Shown here: piece after piece, positions 21,585 through 26,998 of the stretch | Numbering within the stretch: position 1 is the first letter of the stretch | Layout of the letters: every line of letters begins with the position of its first letter | Assembly: GCA_020650975.1 (NCBI GenBank) | Contig: JAIPMN010003663.1 | Span: 7,529-34,526, forward strand | Direction: 5' to 3' | Length of the DNA stretch: 26,998 nt | Origin: Apostichopus californicus | Taxonomy: Eukaryota > Echinodermata > Holothuroidea > Aspidochirotida > Stichopodidae | Program-made: the position numbers and the translations under genes | Notes under the pieces: generated by a model | Seen by the model: the letters and a program-made list of their open reading frames with translations, nothing else | What the model was told of the DNA's origin: nothing | Databases searched by the model: none

Positions 21585-21752
21585 GTTTTCGGGGCCGTGA
21601 CCCGTTTTTCAGGAGCCGTTTCGGGAGCCTTTTTTTAATGTTTTTCGGGAGCCGTTTCGGGAGACCCCCTCTGAAGGCCGGAAGCACCCGTTTTTCCGAG
21701 GCTGTCTCCTGTTTTTCGGGAGCCGTTTCGGGAGCCTTTGTTTTCCGAGGTC
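21585..21752. repeat. Subterminal GC-rich repeats (TTTTTCGGGAGCCGTTTCGGGAGCC)
   Basis: The left arm holds at least three copies of TTTTTC(A/G)GGAGCCG followed by TTTCGGGAG, mixed with CCCGTTTTTCCGAGG variants. The right arm has the same block reduced to about one unit (23440-23512). Subterminal repeats of this type are common binding sites for transposition proteins; that role is inference here. Confidence 0.75.
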
Positions 21753-21999
21753 GTCAACGATGTTGTCATCGTTTATTTTAAGTAATGCGTAAACAAGTCG
21801 TAACATGTTCATCATCTAATTTAAGAAACGAGTTGTAACAAAACGAGTTGTAACGCGATTATATTATGTCATGATATGATGACATGATATGATGTCATCG
21901 TTATGTTGGGATTTGCTACAGAACGGTATTCATTTGATTTCGCATCAATATTAACAAGAAGCGAGTTGTTCAAATCAAGCACACTACTAGCTGGTTATC

Positions 22000-22299
22000 A
22001 TGGAAGACAAACAAACATTTCCAGAAATTTCAGACGAATTGTACAACGCCGGCTGGCGTACGTACTTGGCAGAAAGACAAACACTAGTTTGTGAATCAAG
22101 AACGAATCAGCGCATCGACGAATTCCCGAAGCTTTCAAAAGATATTTCAGGTTCATCACCAAAACTTATTTGCCTCCATGATGGACAGAGTCGCCTATGG
22201 GTATTTGAAACAAAACTGCGAGGGTTGCGACATGGAGTGGCCTTCTCAACTCGATCACCGTTGACCGATATGTACTTCAACGACTTGCAGCATTTGGTG
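22000..22299 (+). pseudogene. Left-arm gene remnant: N-terminus of the PC4-protein fused by deletion to the second ORF
   Basis: The start ATG is intact here: MEDKQTFPEISDELYNAGWR, followed by TYLAERQTL and RIDEFPKLSKDISGSSPKL. At that point, 22167, the PC4 core and the start of the second gene (425 bases in the right arm) are missing. The frame runs on into the second gene out of register, giving a meaningless tail to 22359. The 56 intact N-terminal residues have no motif I recognise. This arm therefore preserves the true start that the right arm has lost. Confidence 0.7.
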
Positions 22300-22683
22300 T
22301 CCACGGATGATTTCGTTTACGTTCGTCTTTTCGATTGCCTCTATCACCAGTTCTGGTGATTGCGACCAGTTCGTTCGTAGTTGTAACATCTTTGATCGGA
22401 CGGTAGGAATTTTCTACTGTCTTCAGCAGGGAATTTCTCTTGGCGTCGATGATCCATTCGTCTCTCACCAAATGCTGCAAATCGTTGTACATATCGGTCA
22501 ACGGTGATGGAGCTGAGAAGGCCACTCCATGTCGCAACCCTCGCATTTTTGTTTCAAATACCTGTAGGCGACTCCGTCCATCATGGAGGCACATATGTAG
22601 GCTACAAGTCCCCTGACAGCATCCGACGTTTTGCTTTCACCGTTATGATATGAACGAGAAAAAACACGAATGTATTCAGTCAT
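22277..22683 (-). pseudogene. Right-arm second ORF: small putative metal-binding protein, frameshifted
   Basis: It starts at ATG 22683, only 13 bases past the stop of the PC4-like gene. It reads MTEYIRVFSRSYHNGESKTS, then AVRGLVAYICASMMDGVAY and YLKQKCEGCDMEWPSQLHH. After one missing or extra base near 22500 the frame continues as PLTDMYNDLQHLVRDEWIID and KRNSLLKTVENSYRPIKDV. The KCEGC plus PSQ-x-HH arrangement suggests a C-x2-C...H zinc site. From memory, a C-x2-C...HPSQ...H motif recurs in uncharacterised proteins of cnidarian and marine invertebrate genomes; this was not checked. Its function is unknown. Close tandem spacing with the PC4 gene suggests joint expression, or one original polyprotein. 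Confidence 0.65.
22343..22360. repeat. Perfect 8-bp hairpin in the unpaired centre
   Basis: ATCACCAG and CTGGTGAT are separated by TT, inside the 166-base region between the two arms. Confidence 0.8.
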
Positions 22684-22696
22684 TAGGTTAACTTGT

Positions 22697-23188
22697 TCAC
22701 TGCGGCGCGTTTTGTTCGTACAGTTTATTCCATTCCTCCACTTTCAAATTAATACCTCGCTTTCCGGGAAAGAGTCTATCTTTCGTTTCCCCGCGAAAAT
22801 ATTCCCTGATGTTAACATACGGTAAACCTCGATACCGATTTACTACAACGCTGACCTCCCAACGAGAATCGGGCCATAGATTCCTCAGTATGTTACTGTC
22901 ACGGTTAATCTCCTTTCTCGACGGGCGATGACTGTGCAGTTACTTGTTTCGTTACAAAAATTGAGGCGAACTTCTTCCAAATCAATGAATTTATCGACGA
23001 TACAATTCTCAAAAAGCGTCAAGTTTGGTGATGAACCTGAAATGTCTTTCGAAAGCTTCGGGAATTCGTCGATGCGCTGATTCGTTTCTTGATTCACAAA
23101 CTAGGGTTTATCTTTCTGCCAAGTACGTACGCCAGCCGGCGTTGTACAATACGTCTGAGATTTCTGGAAATATTTCTTTATCGTCAAT
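22697..23188 (-). pseudogene. Right-arm PC4/p15-like ssDNA-binding protein gene, decayed
   Basis: About 165 codons. The N-terminal half matches the left arm (NAGWRTYLAER; RIDEFPKLSKDISGSSP) and runs on through LFENCIVDKFIDLEEVRLNF. The C-terminal third contains WEVSVVVNRYRGLPYVNIRE, then YF, a short loop, LFPGKRGINLKVEEWNKLYE. This has the shape of the PC4/SUB1 (transcriptional coactivator p15) fold: a beta strand with a basic groove, IREY, P-G-(K/R)-(K/R)-G-I-x-L, and a closing EW-x2-L helix. PC4 domains dimerise and bind single-stranded DNA. This copy is broken: ATG has become ATT at 23186-23188, a CAA has become TAA near 23115, an A is inserted near 23087, and the frame shifts near 22908. 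The stop is at 22697. Confidence 0.75.
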
Positions 23189-23633
23189 GGTAACCAGCTA
23201 TAGTAGTGTGCTTGATTTGAAACAACTTGCTCCTTCTTAATATTGATGCGAAATTAAATGAATACCGTCCTGAAACATTTCATCCTTTTATTGGCGCATT
23301 CCCAAGAAAACGTTGACATCATATCATCTAGTCGCGTTACAACTCGTTTTGTCCGTTTCTTAAATTAAATGATGAACATGTTACGACTTGTTTTACGCAT
23401 AACTTAAATAAACGATGACAACATCAATGACGATCTCGGAAAACGAAGGCTCCTGACATGGCTCTCGAGAAACAGGAGACGGCCCCGAAAAACGGGTGCC
23501 TGCGGCTCACTGCGGGGGAGGTGAACTTGGTGAAGTAGCACGATATGTACTACTCACAGGTTATGTTTATAATCTCTTTCAACACATGCCAACAATTTCC
23601 AGTTTACTGAATACCATTATATATTATTCATAG

Positions 23634-23762
23634 CTGCAGTTGCACCAAACAGTCTCCTCCTGGTTGTCTGTCTAACAGTCATTCTGGTCTTACTGTTGAG
23701 TCTGATACTCTTTTTTCTCGTTAAAAGAAGGAGACTTTACCAGACTGTTCGTATCCAGTTGG
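23634..23762 (+). CDS. Exon: transmembrane helix and basic stop-transfer segment
   Basis: 43 codons beginning after TTCATAG, phase 1 at both ends. A helix of about 24 residues (SLLLVVCLTVILVLLLSLIL then FFLV) is followed at once by KRRRLYQTVRIQL, the positive-inside signature of a type I membrane protein. It would place the VWC and D domains outside and leave a tail in the cytoplasm. The donor is TTGG|GTAAGC. If this donor is not used, the frame stays open for a further 107 codons and stops at 24083-24085, so an intron-retained tail is possible, although that extension crosses low-grade repeats and shows no motif. The next coding exon was not found before the LTR element. Confidence 0.78.
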
Positions 23763-24110
23763 GTAAGCACTTTCCACTTCTGTCTTTTTCATTCTTAGTC
23801 ATCATTAAGTTGCAAAAGTCTTCATATAGGTGGACAGATAAATTGTTCTTCCGTAATCATGAAGTCAAATTTGGTTCATTTTGCTCCGTGCCTTTAGAAG
23901 ACTTATTTCCGTGCCACTCGTGTTCCGTGTTCTTGCAGAAGACACCTTTCCGTGCCCTTGTAGAAGAATTCGTTCTATGCATGACCTGTAAAACAAAAAC
24001 ATATATTTGTGAATTCGTGGAAGCCATTTTCCATCTATTAGTTAATTTTGCGTGCCCGTCAAGTTTTAAGGTAAAAGAAGACTGACACAGTCTTTCCGGG
24101 AGGAGGGGCA
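23763..24110. other. Sequence between the membrane exon and the LTR, with short internal repeats
   Basis: It contains repeated CCGTGCC...(T/C)TTGTAGAAGA words at about 23885-23970. It ends in GGGAGGAGGGGCA, purine-rich like the polypurine tract that normally lies just upstream of a 3' LTR. It could be host intron, or the 3' rim of another copy of the same retrotransposon. Confidence 0.45.
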
Positions 24111-24198
24111 TGTTGTGAAGTCTGCAAGTAAGGAGAAGAAAGCTGCTTATGTCCTAGGGATAGCTTAAGGGGATTACAAAGCTGTGATTACTTAGACA

Positions 24199-24205
24199 TA
24201 TAAAG
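24199..24205 (+). promoter_or_regulatory. TATA box of the LTR
   Basis: TATAAAG, 88 bases into the proposed LTR. It would start element transcripts near 24230 in the same direction as the host gene. Confidence 0.45.
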
Positions 24206-24445
24206 ACTTGCTAATAGGATTAACGGATAGAGCTAGAGATGAGGAGAGGGGTTTACGGGCAGTTGGACTGTGGCTTTTGTGAGGTGAGGAGCCAAGGTAT
24301 TAAGAAGAGACGAGAAAAGGATAGAAGCGGAGGGAGTGTGTGAGGATAGCAGGGATAGTGTTGCAAGGTATACGCAGAAATTGTTAAGAGAGATTTGATG
24401 TTAGTTAATTGTGAAGGAAGCAGTGGCCTTATGTGGAGCCTGGAA

Positions 24446-24451
24446 AATAAA
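24446..24451 (+). terminator. Polyadenylation signal AATAAA of the LTR
   Basis: AATAAA, 55 bases before the proposed LTR end. It is in sense orientation to the VWC-D gene, so it could also end host transcripts soon after the membrane exon. Confidence 0.4.
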
Positions 24452-24506
24452 GGAAGAAAAGCAACGAATGACACTATCTTGTACTTATTACCCCAACTAC
24501 GTAACA

Positions 24507-24518
24507 TGGTGGCAACGG
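24507..24518 (+). other. Candidate primer-binding site
   Basis: TGGTGGCAACGG starts directly after the AACA end of the LTR; the initial TGG pairs with the CCA of a tRNA. The primer tRNA was not identified. A similar TGGTGGCAGAGA occurs downstream at about 24895, which weakens the choice. Confidence 0.4.
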
Positions 24519-25127
24519 TTTAAAAGAAGAAATACCTCGGTGTTTGCCCACTACCATTGTGATAAATCCGCTACCAGAAATGTCAATGAGATTCAAAAGG
24601 ATATATATATAACTTTTACTAATGTGTTAGTCATGCAGACGATTTGTTAATTTAACAGAAAAGATGTAACACAGGAATCATGGGCGAAATGGATGGATGG
24701 TAATCGTTTTAGAAAACATCTGAAGAAGCAAGATCCCGAAGGTATGTAACAACATCATACAACCACATAGTGGTGGAGCTTATTGTACGGTGGAGATCAT
24801 TCAACGCCCAATTATGGAAGCGGAGTTGTCCATGTAAAAACACGCTGTTACATAAAAATGCATTTGCGTTAATCAAGGTGGAAGAAGTCGTTGTTTGGTG
24901 GCAGAGAAGAAGAAGGAGAAACAAAAATATAGAATACACACAGCAACCAACTATGAGAACTGAGTCACTTTAGTGGATTTTTTTTTGAGGAGTTCTTCTT
25001 GGACACTTTTTCGCTGAAACTGCGGTGGAGAATCTGAAAGAGGTCACACATACATTAAGGTTGTAAATTGTTATATATTTATTAATTTATAATTGCTATT
25101 TTCATATTCTCCATTTAAGGGTGCATC
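24519..25127 (+). other. Retrotransposon leader
   Basis: About 600 bases with no conserved coding sequence. It holds a (TA)n stretch at 24601-24612. One exon-like segment (TTTAACAG|A...GAAG|GTATGT, 24659-24741) is open in one frame (DVTQESWAKWMDGNRF) but in the wrong phase to follow the membrane exon. A T9 run lies at 24979-24987. Confidence 0.5.
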
Positions 25128-25911
25128 ATGTATAATTTAAGATCAGAGAAAAATGAAGTGAAAATGAACACGACAGATAAAAAGGAGGACCAAACTTGTC
25201 CACCAGGGATACCTGAAGGTCTTCCAAAAGAAATGTGGATAAACTACTTACTAGAGATGCGTAAGGTAGAAGCACAAATTGAAATAGAAAAGTGTAAACA
25301 AATTCATGAAATAGAAAAACAAAAGTCAAAACAAGACCATGAACTGAACAAGGCTAAAGTAGAGGCGGATAAAGAAGTAAAACTAAAGCAACTTCAGATA
25401 GAGAACGAAACTGCCAAAGTTCAAGTGAACCCAACTTCAGTGGCAAGTGGTGAAAGTGTAAATTTGATGAAGGTGCCTCGTCTGCATGAGAATGAAGATG
25501 TTGATGTATATCTTAGAGGTTTTGAAATGTTAGCAGAAACAAACAAGTGGGATAAATCACAGTGGGCAATATTTTTGATTCCAAATTTATCTGGTAAAGC
25601 TAAGGAAGCCTATGTAAACATCCCTATAACAGAGTCTTAGAATTATGATACGATAAAAGCTGCCATACTAGCCAAAAACCATGTTAATGCAGAAACTTAC
25701 AGAGTCAAATTTAGAAACACCACAAAAAAAAAGAGATCAAACTGTGTCAGAGTGGGTTAATGACTTGAATCACAATATAAATGGTTGGATAAATTGCTCA
25801 GATGTAGAAGAAAAGTATGTTGAAGCTGTTAAAGAACTATTAGTTGTCGAGCAAGCAATTAGTTGCCTGCCTACCGATTTAGGTATCCACCTGAGGGATA
25901 GGCAAATTTAG
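25128..25911 (+). pseudogene. Gag of the LTR retrotransposon, broken
   Basis: The start ATG gives MYNLRSEKNEVKMN. Then comes GIPEGLPKEMWINYLLEMRK, a long charged coiled coil (residues ~45-100, Glu/Lys/Gln rich), and a capsid-like block with VPRLHENEDVDVYLRGFEML, WDKSQWAIFLIPNLSGKAKE and AYVNIP. This resembles the SCAN-type capsid C-terminal region known from Gmr1-like gag proteins. TAG at 25638 interrupts it, and the same frame continues to make sense afterwards (YDTIKAAILAKN, NAETYRVKFRN). A run of nine A at 25724-25732 then shifts the frame; the next frame reads KKRDQTVSEWVNDLN and EQAISCLPTDLGIHLRDRQI before a second TAG at 25909. Beyond that, DLAHEADRYIINRGG is still recognisable. Confidence 0.8.
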
Positions 25912-25990
25912 ACTAGTAAAGATCTGGCCCATGAGGCAGACAGATATATAATAAACAGAGGTGGGGATGAATATTGGAATCAAGTATTAA

Positions 25991-26998
25991 AATGGGAGAG
26001 GCAAAGATACGGAAGGGGACTCCAAAGAGGGACTACAGTTAAATGCCAATGCCACTGCATTCAAACAAAATACAGTATGTTTCAAATGTGGTAAGGCAGG
26101 TCACATTAGCAAATTCTGTAGGCAAGAGGCAGCATTAACAGAAGTCTCTAGGAGATGCTTTATTTGTGGCCAGACAGGCCATCTTTGTAATGCTTGTCCT
26201 CAAAGGGCCCCAAGCCAGGACACTAGGCACAGAGATGCAGATTCAAGAAGAGTGTATAATTGTGCACCAGATCAGGTAGAAGATGTAGCTGCCATTAGGC
26301 TAGAAAAGTGCATGATGGATGGTAGGGTAGAAGGCCAAAACATAAAGATTCTAAGAGACTCAGCGTGCACGCAATCTGCCATAAGAGCGGATTTAGTCCC
26401 GGGTAGATGCTATCTAAATAGTAAATGGATAACAGTATCAGGTGTGGGAGGGACAGTTGAAGTTCCATTGGCCGAAGTGGGACTAAACTGTGAGCTGATA
26501 ACAGGCAAAGTAAGAGTAGCTGTTATTGAAGGTTTGCAGAAAGATTTTCTTCTTGGTCATGATTTAGATTCTCATTGTGGGGAAGCCATTAGAAGAGACA
26601 TTTGTGACTTAACCAGAGCTCAAGCACGAAATGAAGTAGAAGAGTTTAAACAGGGTGAAAGAGAACTAAGAGAGTATGTTGAGCAACGGTTAAAAGAACA
26701 TGTTGACAAGGTAAATGATAGAATAGAAGAAACAAATGAGATGGAACAAGGAGAAAAACCGGTTGTCTTAGAACCTGTCAGTGCTGGGATAACCAAAATA
26801 GTTTCAATTAATAAGGAAAGGCTAATAGCTATGCAAAACTCAGATGCCTCTCTACAAGGGATAAGAGATAGGATAGTTCAGTCAGAAGAAGTAGGCACGC
26901 ATAGAGTTTGCTTCTTTACCAAAGATGGGTTATTACTGAGAAAGTGGCAAAGAGCCCAGAATAAAGGCCCTGAGGGTGACTTAGATAAGGTACAAGTG
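25991..26998 (+). pseudogene. Gag-pol segment: zinc knuckles, aspartic protease, start of integrase region (open to window end)
   Basis: A single open frame of about 336 codons without a proper start, entered by a frameshift from gag. Two CCHC knuckles stand in tandem: CFKCGKAGHISKFC (26078-26119) and CFICGQTGHLCNAC (26156-26197). The protease follows: ILRDSACTQSAI with DSA at 26357-26365 (DTG/DSG in most relatives), flap-like SGVGGTVEVPLAEVG, and FLLGHDLDS. Then comes a charged helical linker (RAQARNEVEEF to about EKPVV) and, where RT would normally begin, SDASLQGIRDRI...CFFTKDGLLLRKW. That last part is the type of sequence found just before the integrase HHCC zinc domain. The order PR-IN fits Gmr1-like elements. 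A deletion of RT is the alternative. Confidence 0.78.

Larger units (their letters stand above)
21525..23555. mobile_element. 2.03-kb inverted-repeat element carrying decayed PC4-like genes
   Basis: A long imperfect palindrome. The left arm (21525-22167, then 22168-22299) is matched in reverse by the right arm (23555-23021, then 22595-22466). The centre 22300-22465 is unpaired and contains a small hairpin. The ends both read GAGTAGTA inward, followed by TCGT(C/G)CTACTT. ACAG stands directly outside on both sides (21521-21524, 23556-23559), like a 4-base target duplication. Inside the ends are GTTTTTCGGGAGCCG-type subrepeats, then AACGAGTTGTAAC words, then coding sequence. The right arm holds 425 extra bases (22596-23020), including most of a PC4-like gene, deleted from the left arm. 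No transposase was seen, so it is probably non-autonomous or an inverted dimer of a longer element. It ends 78 bases before the transmembrane exon of the host gene. Confidence 0.8.
7590..23762 (+). other. Whole-gene model: signal peptide - VWC - D - VWC - D - transmembrane protein
   Basis: Six exons are joined here: 7590-7719, 15229-15423, 16203-16646, 17231-17410, 19648-20100 and 23634-23762. Each internal exon is a multiple of three, and every boundary falls after the first base of a codon (class 1-1), the classic pattern of shuffled extracellular modules. The seen coding length is 1,531 bases, about 510 residues. The domain order gives a secreted N-terminus, two pairs of a von Willebrand C-like module plus an unrecognised ~148-residue module, a membrane helix, and a basic stop-transfer segment. 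N-glycosylation sequons are frequent in the extracellular exons. It is probably a cell-surface adhesion or growth-factor-binding receptor, but the function is not established. The link of exon 1 to the rest across a 7.5-kb intron is inference from phase and order. The cytoplasmic 3' end is unseen. Confidence 0.65.
24111..24506 (+). repeat. Probable 5' LTR, 396 bp
   Basis: It begins TGTTGTGAAG and ends CTACGTAACA, giving the inverted ends TGTT/AACA. A TATAAAG lies at 24199-24205 and an AATAAA at 24446-24451, in the U3-R-U5 order expected. TGGTGGCAACGG follows immediately as a primer site. Only one copy is in the window, so identity to a partner cannot be tested. An alternative with similar ends (TGTTAG at 24399 to AACA near 24751) places AATAAA before its TATA and is less likely. 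Confidence 0.55.
24111..26998 (+). mobile_element. LTR retrotransposon (Ty3/gypsy-related, probably Gmr1-like), 5' part, runs off the window
   Basis: In order: LTR (24111-24506), primer-binding-site candidate (24507), untranslated leader, gag with a SCAN-like central block, two CCHC knuckles, an aspartic protease, a coiled linker, and the beginning of what looks like the integrase N-terminal region at the window end. The gag has two stops and at least two frameshifts, so the copy is inactive, although the 25991-26998 frame is open throughout. It lies in sense orientation downstream of the membrane exon. The 3' LTR and the target duplication are outside the window. Confidence 0.85.

Noticed and set aside
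22307..22507. 66-codon plus-strand frame in the centre of the inverted-repeat element
   Set aside because: Antisense to the C-terminal part of the element's second gene.
24659..24741. Exon-like segment as a cytoplasmic exon of the VWC-D gene
   Set aside because: In phase 1, as required by the membrane exon, it hits a stop at once; the open frame is in another phase, and it lies inside the retrotransposon leader.
24411..24973. Plus-strand frames with WWQR-type stretches (24411-24650, 24770-24973)
   Set aside because: They cover the LTR end and retrotransposon leader; the similarity between them comes from repeated TGGTGGCA plus purine-rich DNA, not a protein domain.

Overview
This is a eukaryotic, intron-rich, AT-rich window from an animal genome. 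The best guess is a marine invertebrate deuterostome (echinoderm, hemichordate or cephalochordate). That guess rests on a recognisable animal RBBP4/7 exon, a phase-1-exon extracellular gene with von Willebrand C (VWC) domains, and retroelements of kinds familiar from such genomes (L1/Tx1-like and CR1/L2-like LINEs, and an LTR element whose pol order resembles the Gmr1-like group). No species can be named from the sequence alone. Many C or G runs of 10-18 bases, one 22-N gap and several homopolymer-associated frameshifts mean that some breaks could be assembly errors.

Layout. 1-1002: a (TTTTTCTGAC-type) simple repeat, unexplained sequence and one weak candidate first exon. 1003-3545: a 5'-truncated L1/Tx1-like LINE on the minus strand. 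3833-3999: one exon of an RBBP4/7 (Caf1/p55) homologue on the plus strand, with two one-base deletions. 7590-23762: a plus-strand gene pieced together from six exons, every junction in phase 1: signal peptide; VWC domain (10 Cys); a ~148-residue domain I do not recognise (D1); a second, shorter VWC; a second copy of the unknown domain (D2); then a transmembrane helix followed by KRRR. It looks like a type I membrane glycoprotein. Its 3' end is not identified.

Its introns are full of mobile DNA. Intron 1 holds a CR1/L2-like LINE (8340-12128, minus), broken by frameshifts and lacking the RT palm, followed by hairpins and a sequence gap. The intron before D2 holds a 5'-truncated L1/Tx1-like LINE fragment (17890-19437, minus). 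The intron before the transmembrane exon holds the most unusual object: a 2.03-kb inverted-repeat element (21525-23555) with terminal GAGTAGTA, a flanking ACAG duplication and decayed genes in its arms. One of these genes encodes a PC4/p15-like single-stranded-DNA-binding domain, and the next a small putative metal-binding protein. Downstream of the transmembrane exon an LTR retrotransposon begins (LTR 24111-24506, broken gag, two zinc knuckles, protease), and the sequence then passes straight toward integrase-like sequence at the window end.

All three LINEs lie antisense to the plus-strand genes, while the LTR element is in sense and brings its own TATA box and AATAAA downstream of the host gene's membrane exon.
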